DNA from: Lacimicrobium alkaliphilum
GTDB lineage: Bacteria > Pseudomonadota > Gammaproteobacteria > Enterobacterales > Alteromonadaceae
Direction: 5' to 3'
DNA: 64,000 bases
Assembly: GCF_001466725.1 (NCBI RefSeq)
Contig: NZ_CP013650.1
Coordinates: forward strand, 3,410,001-3,474,000
Part shown: one piece after another, positions 53,833 to 62,522 of the stretch
Numbering within the stretch: position 1 is the first letter of the stretch
How the letters are laid out: every line of letters begins with the position of its first letter
The notes under the pieces: generated by a model
The model's input: only the letters and a program-made list of their open reading frames with translations
What the model was told of the DNA's origin: nothing
Database searches by the model: none
Program-made: the position numbers and the translations under genes

Positions 53833-55204
53833 GCTTTTCCAGCTCCACCAGTTGCGCTTTGTAGTGACGCCATTTGCCCACTGAGCTGGTGTAAAGGCGC
53901 TGGCGAATCTGCGCGGCACTGCCGGTGGTGCTGGCATCGGCATTACGTTCAAAGTGCAGGCAGTCTGCCTGCCACTCCAGATTGCAGTATCCGAGCACAG
54001 ACTTAAGCGCGGTTTGTGGTTCACGCACCAGTTGTTCATAAGATAATTCCAGGACTGAACCGGGCAATGCCTGTTGCCAGTGCGCCATTAGCCGCTGGTA
54101 GGCCTGATAATATTGCCCCAGTTCATCCAGGTTGTAAGAAAACGGGTAGGCGTGGGTAAACAAATGCTTGTAGATGGCATAGCAGGTATCCATGGGGTCG
54201 CGCTGTACATGGATGATTTTTGCATTTGGCAATGCCAGCTTAATCAGGCCAATATACAGAAAATTCAGTGGCAGCTTGTCGATAAAATAGGGCTTGTGGC
54301 CGGTATCCGGTCGGGTGCTGTGGATATAACGCTCGCCCAGTGCGGTAAAATCCAGCTCTGCACTCAGTTGAATCGCCTCAAGGATATTACCGGGCTGCCC
54401 CAACGTGCGGATTTGTGCCATCATCGCCTGGGAAAAGTTATTCAGCTCCCCCGCCATACTCACCTGAGCATGACTGCCCAGCATGCGTTCAATTAAGGTG
54501 GAGCCTGTACGTGGCATGCCCAGAATAAAAATCGGTTCGGCGCTGGCATAACCGCTCCCCGCCTTTTGCTGCAATTGCTGTTTTGAGAACACTTGTGCGA
54601 TTTTTTGCATAATCGCCAGATCCCGCCTGACATCATAGTTAAGATGAGCCCGGCGTAAATCAGCGCCCTGCTTCAGGGCCGTAAAAGATTCAGGATAATT
54701 CTGCAGATCCTCCAGTTCCTTAGCCAGTGCATAGTGAAGATGCACCTGTTGTTTGGGTTCCTGAGCGGGTTTTTGCAGCAGCTGTTTAAGCTCGGCGATA
54801 TGATTGTGTTTGCTGGTTTGGATGCGCAAGGATGAGCGCAGATGCTGCGCCTCACCATCACCGGGATTAAGCTCAAGAGCCTTATCCAGGGCCTGTTCAG
54901 CCCCCTTAAGATCACCCAAAATGCGTAACATGGTGGCCAGGTTATAGTGATATACCGCCTTATCCGGTGCCAGCTCTGCAGCTTTGGCAAACCAGAATGC
55001 GGCATCTCGCCAGGCTTTATTCTGGCTGAAAAAAAATGCCAGTTCAGCCACTGAACCGGCATCGGCTCGGCTCAGACTTTGTTTTGCAAAGTCATCGGCC
55101 AGAGCTGCCAGCAAAGCCGAAGCCTGCTGGCGTTGCCCGGCCTCTGTCAAAGATCGGGCTTGTTGCAGCTGTTGTTGTATCTCGCCATTGGCGGCTAAGG
55201 GCAT
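53822..55204 (-). CDS. TPR-repeat sulfotransferase
   Basis: 460 residues. N-terminal tetratricopeptide repeats over about 15-190 (AAFWFAKAAELAPDKAVYHYNLATML, AEQALDKALELNPGD), then a sulfotransferase domain with the 5'-phosphosulfate loop ILGMPRTGSTLIERML near residue 230 and the 3'-phosphate site KIIHVQRDPMDTCYAIY near residue 330. It should transfer sulfate from PAPS to an unknown acceptor. It starts 21 bp after the TonB receptor gene, a pairing often seen in Alteromonadales; why the two go together is not known to me. Confidence 0.85.
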   Translation of the reverse strand: MPLAANGEIQQQLQQARSLTEAGQRQQASALLAALADDFAKQSLSRADAGSVAELAFFFSQNKAWRDAAFWFAKAAELAPDKAVYHYNLATMLRILGDLKGAEQALDKALELNPGDGEAQHLRSSLRIQTSKHNHIAELKQLLQKPAQEPKQQVHLHYALAKELEDLQNYPESFTALKQGADLRRAHLNYDVRRDLAIMQKIAQVFSKQQLQQKAGSGYASAEPIFILGMPRTGSTLIERMLGSHAQVSMAGELNNFSQAMMAQIRTLGQPGNILEAIQLSAELDFTALGERYIHSTRPDTGHKPYFIDKLPLNFLYIGLIKLALPNAKIIHVQRDPMDTCYAIYKHLFTHAYPFSYNLDELGQYYQAYQRLMAHWQQALPGSVLELSYEQLVREPQTALKSVLGYCNLEWQADCLHFERNADASTTGSAAQIRQRLYTSSVGKWRHYKAQLVELEKRLS

Positions 55205-55224
55205 AGTCTCATCCGGAAAATGTC

Positions 55225-57651
55225 TTAGAAACGGTAGTTAAATGACACCCCTACCGTTCTTGGCTGGCCAATATAATCCTTTGAGGCGTTGCCATAAAAG
55301 TTTTCTGCCGGGTCTGTGCCCATATAGGCCTCTGACAATACTCCGGTCACCGCATCTTCACCGAACAGATTTTTCACGTACAGGGTGGCTATCCAGTCAT
55401 CGGCGTGTAGCGCAACACCGGCATTAGCCAGCCAGAAGCCTGGCAGGTCAATATCAAAGGTTGGATTACTGCTCAGGGCATTACGCGAGTCAGACTGATA
55501 ATATACGCCTACACGGCTGACCAGATAATAATCGCTGTTGATATCATGGGTCTGCTCCAGCCCGGCACTTAAGGTATGGCGCGCGGTACTGGGCAGTCGA
55601 TCGCCGGCTTCGGCCTGCAGGAACTCGCCCGGAGCGGCTTCGGTGCCCGATGGAATATACAGATCATCGGTCAGCTTGGCATTGGTCAGGGCATACTGAG
55701 CGGTAAACTGCAGATCATCGGTAATATAACCGCGGGTTTCAATCTCCAGCCCTTTGGTTTCTGCCGACTCACCGTTTACTGCGGCATAGAAGCCCCAGTT
55801 TGGCGTTGCCACATTAAGCTGCGGCTCCTGCCAGTCCATCAGGTATAACGACAGTGAGTAGAAGAAACGCCCGGTATTGCCCTTTACACCCAGCTCATAG
55901 TTGGTAACGCTGTCTGAGTCATAATTCAGATAGGCCGGGTTCTCGGCAAAGCCACCGGTCAGGGGCACTGCACTGGTACCACCGCGGCGGTAGCCCTCAG
56001 ACACAGTACCGTAGAGCATCGCCTGGTCAGATAAATCGTAGGAAACGTTAACCTTAAACAGCGTGCCGCTGTCGTCACTGGCAGAGCTCACATCAGATTC
56101 GCCGGGATAGATCGGCAGTTCAATAGTCGTAGTGTTCTCAATATCATTGTCAAACCGGCGCAGGCCAAGGGTGGCACGAAAATCATCACTGAAGTGATAA
56201 GTCAGCTCACCAAAGATGGACATATCCTTCACATTGCCCTTATCACGATATCTGAAATCCTGATCGGTAAGGGTGCCTCCCCAGGACGCCAGGGTTTCAT
56301 CGAAGCCACTGGCCTGGGCCCACTCTGAAAAGCCCGGCATAAAGCTGTCCTGACTGGCTGAGGTATCCTGATCCATATAAAAGGCACCCACTATCCAGTC
56401 AATCGGGCCTTGGGTACTGGATACCAGCCGCAACTCCTGGGCAAAAGCCTCGTCAGCATAGGTACGGACAGCCTGCGCCATAGGCCGGGGGGAACCGCCA
56501 TAGAACCAGGCGAACCAGTTATTCTGAGCATAGAAACCGGTGTTATCACTAACAGAACTGCCGTCATGCTCATACTTTGAGGTACTGGATGAGAGCGTGG
56601 CAAAGCCTAAGTCCCACTCCATTTCCAGTGCCAGCAGGTCGACCTTACGTTCACTGGGCTCAAGCTGAATAGCACCATTCTGGTAATCACCGTATTGCTG
56701 TTCCTCGCCTGTTACCCAGTGAGTGCCACGAGTCACCTGACGGCGCCCGCCAATATCATCAGACTGATATTGATAGGAAAGCAGCGCACTGAATTCTTCA
56801 GATGGCTGGAACAACAACGACATGCGACCGTAATCAATATCAACGGTGTCGGCGTCTTCTTTACTGGTAAACACCGGGCGACCATTGGCAATATCGCCAC
56901 CTTCGGCTACTGGCGCACCGGCATTGTTAAGCTCATAGATAGTGCTGTAATCGACGATACCGTCATTGCGGATCACCCCAGCATTGGCACGAAAGGCCAG
57001 GGTATCGGTAAGCGGAATATTGATCATGCCATCAATATTCTTATTAAAGCCATCCGAGCCGGAGCTGCGGCTTAAGTTAGCCCCTGCCGAACCGGAAAAA
57101 TAATCCAGATCCGGGCGGTTCATCTTATAGCGCACCGTTCCGGCCAGGGCGCCGGAGCCATAAAGTGTGCCCTGCGGGCCACGCAGTACTTCAACGGCTT
57201 CGATATCTTTAAGAATAAAGTTGGCAAAAATCGGCGTGTCGTTCACATAGGACGACACCGTGGGTGCGGCATTTAAGGCGAAGTCGCCATTACCGGAAGA
57301 GTCTACATTCATGCCGCGGATAATGATGTTATTCAGCACACCAGAGTTACGATAGCCGCGGTCAACGGCGGTCACACCGGCCATATTGCGAATCATCTCT
57401 ACCGAATCAACAATCTGCGCTTCTTCAAGCTGGCTGCCATTGATAACCGAGATATTGTAGGGGGTATCTTCAACCGTTGTGATGCGACGGCTGGCGGTGA
57501 CCTGAATACGCTCCAGCTCGATCACTTCTTTGTCCTGCTCTGCTTCCTGTGCCACTGCCAGCGCCGGCAGCATCGTTGCTGCGGCAATAGCCAGGGCCAC
57601 GGGGTTAAGGGCAAAACCTGTTCTTTTATTCACCTTTGTCTGAGTCTGCAT
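55225..57651 (-). CDS. TonB-dependent outer-membrane receptor
   Basis: 808 residues. Signal peptide of about 34 residues (AIAAATMLPALAVAQ), possible TonB box region VIELERIQVTAS, plug domain at about 55-170 (EDTPYNISVINGSQLEE, IIIRGMNVDSSG, VLRGPQGTLYGSGALAGTVRY) and a 22-strand barrel ending in the terminal aromatic (VGVSFNYRF). The subtype is that of the large IPR/Caulobacter-like receptors for organic substrates rather than siderophore receptors proper. Neighbouring nitrilase, MFS and MocR genes suggest uptake of a nitrogen-containing organic compound. Confidence 0.9.
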   Translation of the reverse strand: MQTQTKVNKRTGFALNPVALAIAAATMLPALAVAQEAEQDKEVIELERIQVTASRRITTVEDTPYNISVINGSQLEEAQIVDSVEMIRNMAGVTAVDRGYRNSGVLNNIIIRGMNVDSSGNGDFALNAAPTVSSYVNDTPIFANFILKDIEAVEVLRGPQGTLYGSGALAGTVRYKMNRPDLDYFSGSAGANLSRSSGSDGFNKNIDGMINIPLTDTLAFRANAGVIRNDGIVDYSTIYELNNAGAPVAEGGDIANGRPVFTSKEDADTVDIDYGRMSLLFQPSEEFSALLSYQYQSDDIGGRRQVTRGTHWVTGEEQQYGDYQNGAIQLEPSERKVDLLALEMEWDLGFATLSSSTSKYEHDGSSVSDNTGFYAQNNWFAWFYGGSPRPMAQAVRTYADEAFAQELRLVSSTQGPIDWIVGAFYMDQDTSASQDSFMPGFSEWAQASGFDETLASWGGTLTDQDFRYRDKGNVKDMSIFGELTYHFSDDFRATLGLRRFDNDIENTTTIELPIYPGESDVSSASDDSGTLFKVNVSYDLSDQAMLYGTVSEGYRRGGTSAVPLTGGFAENPAYLNYDSDSVTNYELGVKGNTGRFFYSLSLYLMDWQEPQLNVATPNWGFYAAVNGESAETKGLEIETRGYITDDLQFTAQYALTNAKLTDDLYIPSGTEAAPGEFLQAEAGDRLPSTARHTLSAGLEQTHDINSDYYLVSRVGVYYQSDSRNALSSNPTFDIDLPGFWLANAGVALHADDWIATLYVKNLFGEDAVTGVLSEAYMGTDPAENFYGNASKDYIGQPRTVGVSFNYRF

Positions 57652-57751
57652 AACATCTTCCTCTGGTTTTTATTCTGTTCAACACTCTAAGAAATCGTTC
57701 GGGTTCCGGTTAGAGCCAGTTTTTAATTATTGTCCGGGCCAGTTGCACGCT

Positions 57752-58615
57752 TTATTCTGACCAATCAGGCTTGGCCGGTTTCTGCAACGGCCCCAGGGCG
57801 TTCAGGGCCGCCGAACTGGCACCTTTCTGGTACTGGGGATAAACAACCGGGTTATCGCGAAAGCTCTTCAGCGGTTGTCCCAGGCTGTGCCAGCCGTTTT
57901 CCCGTACCCGGCGTACATAATCAAAATCAATATCCACCACAATGGCTTCCTGCGTATCACCGGCCTGATAGATCACCTCACCACCTGGCCCTGCCACGAT
58001 AGAACGCCCCATGCCCAGCTTGCCGGCACCGTTAATATCCACCATATAACACTGGTTAGTGGCGGCATTGGCGCGGGCGATGGCCAGCTCCACATCTCTG
58101 TCGATGGTATTGGTTAAAGTAGGATGTAAAATCACCTCAGCCCCTTTCCAGGCTAAGGCCCTGACGGTTTCGGGGAACCACATGTCATAACAGATAGACA
58201 GGCCAAAACAGCCCTCACCGGGGATATCAAAGGTGACAAAATCCTCTCCGCAGGACACGCCTTCTTCATAGGGCAGAAAAGGAAAGATTTTGCGATAACG
58301 GGCAAGCACCTCGCCTTTGGGGCTGAGCACCGAAAGAGTATTAAAGATACGCTCCTGATCGCGCTCAAACAGCGAACCTGTGACCAGATACACCTCGGCC
58401 TGCATCGCCAGTTCAGCGTAGGCATCTTCAAGGGGACCGGGCATAGGCTCTGCAAAACGCGGCGCTGGCCCACAGTTACACAACTCAGACAATATGACCA
58501 TCTGCAGATTGGGAAAGCGCTTCTTCAGGCTCAGCACCTCAGCACTGATATGCTCAAAATTATTCTGATGGGGTTCCAGCTCCAGCTGCAAACCTGCCAG
58601 GGTGAATACACTCAT
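57752..58615 (-). CDS. Carbon-nitrogen hydrolase (nitrilase superfamily)
   Basis: 287 residues. The Glu-Lys-Cys triad is visible: Glu in VILSELCNCGP near residue 44, Lys in RYRKIFPFLPYEEG near residue 113 and Cys in LSICYDMWFPE near residue 146. The sequence type is amidase/N-carbamoylase-like rather than true nitrilase; the substrate is unknown. It is 100 bp upstream of the TonB receptor gene and downstream of the MocR gene on the same strand, so it probably processes the imported compound. Confidence 0.85.
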   Translation of the reverse strand: MSVFTLAGLQLELEPHQNNFEHISAEVLSLKKRFPNLQMVILSELCNCGPAPRFAEPMPGPLEDAYAELAMQAEVYLVTGSLFERDQERIFNTLSVLSPKGEVLARYRKIFPFLPYEEGVSCGEDFVTFDIPGEGCFGLSICYDMWFPETVRALAWKGAEVILHPTLTNTIDRDVELAIARANAATNQCYMVDINGAGKLGMGRSIVAGPGGEVIYQAGDTQEAIVVDIDFDYVRRVRENGWHSLGQPLKSFRDNPVVYPQYQKGASSAALNALGPLQKPAKPDWSE

Positions 58616-58798
58616 CGGTTCTCCTTAATGCCAAACGTCGGCCTTTCGATTGCTTACCAGCTTAGGGACAACCGCCAACAGGCAACAGGACCAGTTTTGC
58701 AAAAGTTAAGGAGCCAGAAGAAATCAGAAGGCTGTGCAGGAAGCCGGATTTATCCCCGGGACTTGAAGGCGAGAGGAGGAACTGTTGGTAAAGCGCCG

Positions 58799-59023
58799 AT
58801 GAAATTCTGTTTTGAGCGAATGGCAAAGAAAATCTGCCCCGTTTTAGCTTTGGCTCTGACCAGTTTTTTTGCTTTCTTATTAGGGGTTGCTGGCTCAATA
58901 ACAGGCTCATTTGCGTTTGAGTATCTAAATAAGGGAGGAAATCAGCAGTCACATATAAAACGTAGTGCTTTAAATGGACAGCCTGTAGTTGAAGACTCAT
59001 CATCCAGGCAGTCAGTCAATTAG
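58799..59023 (+). CDS. Possible small membrane protein
   Basis: 74 residues from ATG 58799 (or 67 from ATG 58820), with one strong hydrophobic segment (CPVLALALTSFFAFLLGVAG) near the N-terminus and a polar tail. No good ribosome site directly precedes either ATG; AGGAGG lies 21 bases away. It is the only feature seen in the 450-bp gap between the nitrilase and MocR genes, and is antisense to both. It could be chance. Confidence 0.3.
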   Translation: MKFCFERMAKKICPVLALALTSFFAFLLGVAGSITGSFAFEYLNKGGNQQSHIKRSALNGQPVVEDSSSRQSVN

Positions 59024-59065
59024 CCAAGCATTAACGCCCTTCTGACACTGTACCAACAAAAAGCA

Positions 59066-60874
59066 CTACTCTCCTTCTTCACCCGGAATGGTATAAAAGG
59101 CCGCATCCACTAACTGGCCATCGCGCACCCAGTGAATGCGGTTATCGTTGATATAAATCTCGAACCCCAGCAGTTCACCGTATGACCAGCTTTGCCACTG
59201 GCGGTACCAGGTATCGCCTTTTAGCCACCAGGTGCCGGTATCGTGTTTTTCATCGGTATGGCCTTCCCAGCCTTCCATGGTGCCATTGGCCCGCAAGTGG
59301 ATACGGTAGGGGTCGCCAAAAACGGTACGGCCGATGAACTGGCAGTTGGACACAAACGCCAGCAGGGCATCACCACTGAGGCGCTGGCCCCAGTCTCTGT
59401 CCTGCTGCTCTCTGAACTCTTCGATTAATCTGGCCAGCCGCTCTATGCCTTCCCGTATTTTGGCGGCGGGAATACTGCGTACACCAAGACGGAAATACTG
59501 TTCGGGCTTTTCCCGCCCGCCATAAAAGCGGTGCACCGGCTCGATCAGTATGCCGGTTTTGGCCGCTTCGGCGGCAAATCGCTGGCTGTTTAATCCGGGC
59601 GGGCCTTTGATCCACACCGTACTGCCACCTACGGTTTCAGAGGTGACAATATAAGGGCCGAGATAATGATTCAGGGCCTCGCGCATTTCCTGCCAGCGCA
59701 GATTCAGTTCCTGATGAATACGGCGCATGGTCATATCGTAATAACCCAGCGATAAAAATAACGCCATAATCCGCTGATTATTGGCCGGGGGGTGGCGCAA
59801 GGATAAAGAACGCAGCCGCCTGGCTTGTTTAATCAGGGCTTTAGGCGCCACCATAAAGCCTAAGCGCAGCCCCGGTGCCAGCACCTTGGAAAAGCTGGAT
59901 ACGTACACCACCCGGCCCGCATTATCCATGCTTTTGAGCGCAGGATGGGGGTTACTGAGAAAATTCGCTTCACTTTCGTAATCATCTTCGATGATCACAA
60001 AATCATCCTGCTGCGCCTGCTCAATCAGCCTTTCGCGCTTCTCTCTGGACATGGTCACCGCGGTGGGCACCTGATGGCTGGGGGTCACATACAGCACATC
60101 GGTTTGCGGGGCGATATCCTCAAGGCGGATGCCGTCGGCCTCTATAGCGGCAAACTGCAGCGGGCAATACATCAGTTGCGCCAGTTGACGAATACCCTGA
60201 TAACCGGGCTCTTCGGTGGTCAGTAACCGGGTATTACTTAACAACAGCCTGGCCAGTAAATAGAGTGCGTGCTGGGAGCCAAGGGTGATCAGGATCTCGT
60301 CTGCCTCAGCAAAGATCCCCCGACGCGGCAGTACCTTAGTGCGGATCTCCTGGATCAGCAGCTCATCATCTTTATTGCCGCTATCTCTGGCCCAGCTTTT
60401 GATCTCATCCACATTCTGGCTGAGCCGCGAGCATTCCCGCCATTGATTGAGCGGAAACAGCGATTGATCGTACTGACCATCAATAAAAGGAAAAGGGTAT
60501 TGCTGCCAGTTATCCGGATAGGGCGGCGGGCTTTTTTCTACTTTAATACCATGCAGCGCCCCTTCCCAGTCAAACTGATTGGCCGCCACAGCAGGCGCGG
60601 CAGCCTGCTCGGCATAATCCTCAAACACTTCGTCATTAACATAAATGCCACTGCGCTCGCGGCTGACCAGATAGCCTTCATCGACAAGTTGTTCATAGGC
60701 CGCCACCACCGTATTGCGGGATACGCCCAATTGTTCAGCCAGCTTCCGGCTGGAAGGCATTTTACTGGCAGCGGAAAAATAACCGCTGTGGATGGCGCCG
60801 ATCAGTTTTTGCTGTAATTGTTTCTGCAGGCTGGTTTTATCGTCATCGTCCAGAACAAACAAATGCTGCGGCAT
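59066..60874 (-). CDS. MocR-type GntR regulator with extra C-terminal domain
   Basis: 602 residues from ATG 60874; a TTG at 60922 overlapping the MFS stop would add 16. GntR winged helix at about 10-85 (MPSSRKLAEQLGVSRNTVVAAYEQL), then a fold-type I aminotransferase domain to about 480 with the PLP Lys in VSSFSKVLAPGLRLGF and YVTPSHQVPTAVTMS, IIEDDYESE. Unusually, a further 110 residues follow (GDALLAFVSNCQFIGRTVFGD..., GTWWLKGDTWYRQW), Gly/Trp-rich and beta-like, resembling a small lipocalin-like or DUF995-type barrel. MocR proteins sense amino or PLP compounds; the added domain may bind a ligand. Confidence 0.82.
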   Translation of the reverse strand: MPQHLFVLDDDDKTSLQKQLQQKLIGAIHSGYFSAASKMPSSRKLAEQLGVSRNTVVAAYEQLVDEGYLVSRERSGIYVNDEVFEDYAEQAAAPAVAANQFDWEGALHGIKVEKSPPPYPDNWQQYPFPFIDGQYDQSLFPLNQWRECSRLSQNVDEIKSWARDSGNKDDELLIQEIRTKVLPRRGIFAEADEILITLGSQHALYLLARLLLSNTRLLTTEEPGYQGIRQLAQLMYCPLQFAAIEADGIRLEDIAPQTDVLYVTPSHQVPTAVTMSREKRERLIEQAQQDDFVIIEDDYESEANFLSNPHPALKSMDNAGRVVYVSSFSKVLAPGLRLGFMVAPKALIKQARRLRSLSLRHPPANNQRIMALFLSLGYYDMTMRRIHQELNLRWQEMREALNHYLGPYIVTSETVGGSTVWIKGPPGLNSQRFAAEAAKTGILIEPVHRFYGGREKPEQYFRLGVRSIPAAKIREGIERLARLIEEFREQQDRDWGQRLSGDALLAFVSNCQFIGRTVFGDPYRIHLRANGTMEGWEGHTDEKHDTGTWWLKGDTWYRQWQSWSYGELLGFEIYINDNRIHWVRDGQLVDAAFYTIPGEEGE

Positions 60875-60918
60875 AGAGGCATCAAAGTACAATTCACAAG
60901 ACTGCCATCTTGCCCGCT

Positions 60919-62067
60919 TCAACTTTGCTTATCAAGCAGCCTGGCCGGAAACAGACAGGCCAGCAGACAAAGTACCAGCGCCACCACAGCAATGTTGATC
61001 AACTGGCCATAACCTTCATCGGTGAGGATCATCGCCGCCACAAAGGGGCCGGAGGCCAGTCCGGTTTTAGAGGCAAAACCGCCCAGCGCGGCCATCTTGC
61101 CGGCCTTGTCGAACTCCGCACAGATACCTAATAAATAGGCGATACTAAAGGCCCAGGTCACGCCAACCAGCACATTAGCCAGCCAGAAAATCGCGGCCAT
61201 CTGACTGAAATGCAGTGCAAAGGTGGCCAGGGTTGTCATACCTATGGCGACCACAAGGGGCAAAGTGCGGCCAAAGCGGGTAGAGAACAGGATCACCAGA
61301 CCAGAGCCGAGCAGCCCTATCCAGGCTGAAACGCCAAGAGTGGGTGAAATAAATTTAATATCCAGGCCGGCCTGCTGACCGAGGTCGATAATATAGGCAT
61401 ACAGACCCATATTAGCGGCCTGAAACAAGAATACCGCTGCCAGAGCCGAGGCCAGAGGCTTAGATTGTATCGGCGCCACAACCTTGTCAGGATCCGGCTT
61501 TTGTATCGGATAGTCACCAAGAAAGCTCAGCATCACCAGCGACACTGCGCTGAACGCGATCAGCGCCAGAAATAACGCGGCTGTACCATACATCGGTGCC
61601 AGTGGCGGCAGTAACATCACGCCAAAACCACCGAGACCAAACTGTACAAACAGCAGATACCCAAAGGTTTTATGCACCTGACTGACCCGGGCAATCACCG
61701 CAAAGGAAATACCCACCAGCAGGCCACCCACACCACCATGCAACGCCCTTAGCGGCATCATAACCTCAGGCGTTGACACAATAATAGACAGGCCATCGAG
61801 TAACATCAGGCAGACCAATAAACCCGCCGCTGCGGGTCGCCAGGGCACTCGGGTTACCAGAAACACCGCCACAAAGGCCCCTACCGCCGCACCATAGATA
61901 TTCAGCGATGCCACTAAACCCGCATCGGCACGGGAGAAGTTCAGGGATTCAATCAACCCTGAAACAATGGCCGGCATAATATTCACATAGAAGAGCCCGG
62001 CTGTGGCTAAAAATGCCAGCATAATCCGCGCCGCTGTGCCATCTGGTGCAAGGGTAGGTAATTTCAT
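60919..62067 (-). CDS. Major facilitator superfamily transporter
   Basis: 382 residues from ATG 62067 (GTG 62100 would add 11). Twelve hydrophobic segments; the 2-3 loop motif is weak, FVNIMPAIVSGLIESLNFS and ASLNIYGAAVGAFVA resemble uptake permeases for organic anions or cyanate/nitrile-type compounds, but the substrate cannot be set. It is the first gene of a same-strand run MFS-MocR-nitrilase-TonB receptor-sulfotransferase, and it nearly abuts the regulator, so it is probably co-transcribed with it. Confidence 0.82.
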   Translation of the reverse strand: MKLPTLAPDGTAARIMLAFLATAGLFYVNIMPAIVSGLIESLNFSRADAGLVASLNIYGAAVGAFVAVFLVTRVPWRPAAAGLLVCLMLLDGLSIIVSTPEVMMPLRALHGGVGGLLVGISFAVIARVSQVHKTFGYLLFVQFGLGGFGVMLLPPLAPMYGTAALFLALIAFSAVSLVMLSFLGDYPIQKPDPDKVVAPIQSKPLASALAAVFLFQAANMGLYAYIIDLGQQAGLDIKFISPTLGVSAWIGLLGSGLVILFSTRFGRTLPLVVAIGMTTLATFALHFSQMAAIFWLANVLVGVTWAFSIAYLLGICAEFDKAGKMAALGGFASKTGLASGPFVAAMILTDEGYGQLINIAVVALVLCLLACLFPARLLDKQS

Positions 62068-62168
62068 TAATTTACTGCTTAGACTTATTATCATACTCAC
62101 CAGATTATCAGCTTAAGGCTATCCGTTAAGGACCAGTTAGATACCGTCTTTGGCGCCAGTTTTTATTT

Positions 62169-62512
<344 letters not shown>

Positions 62513-62522
62513 TAATCTTTTA

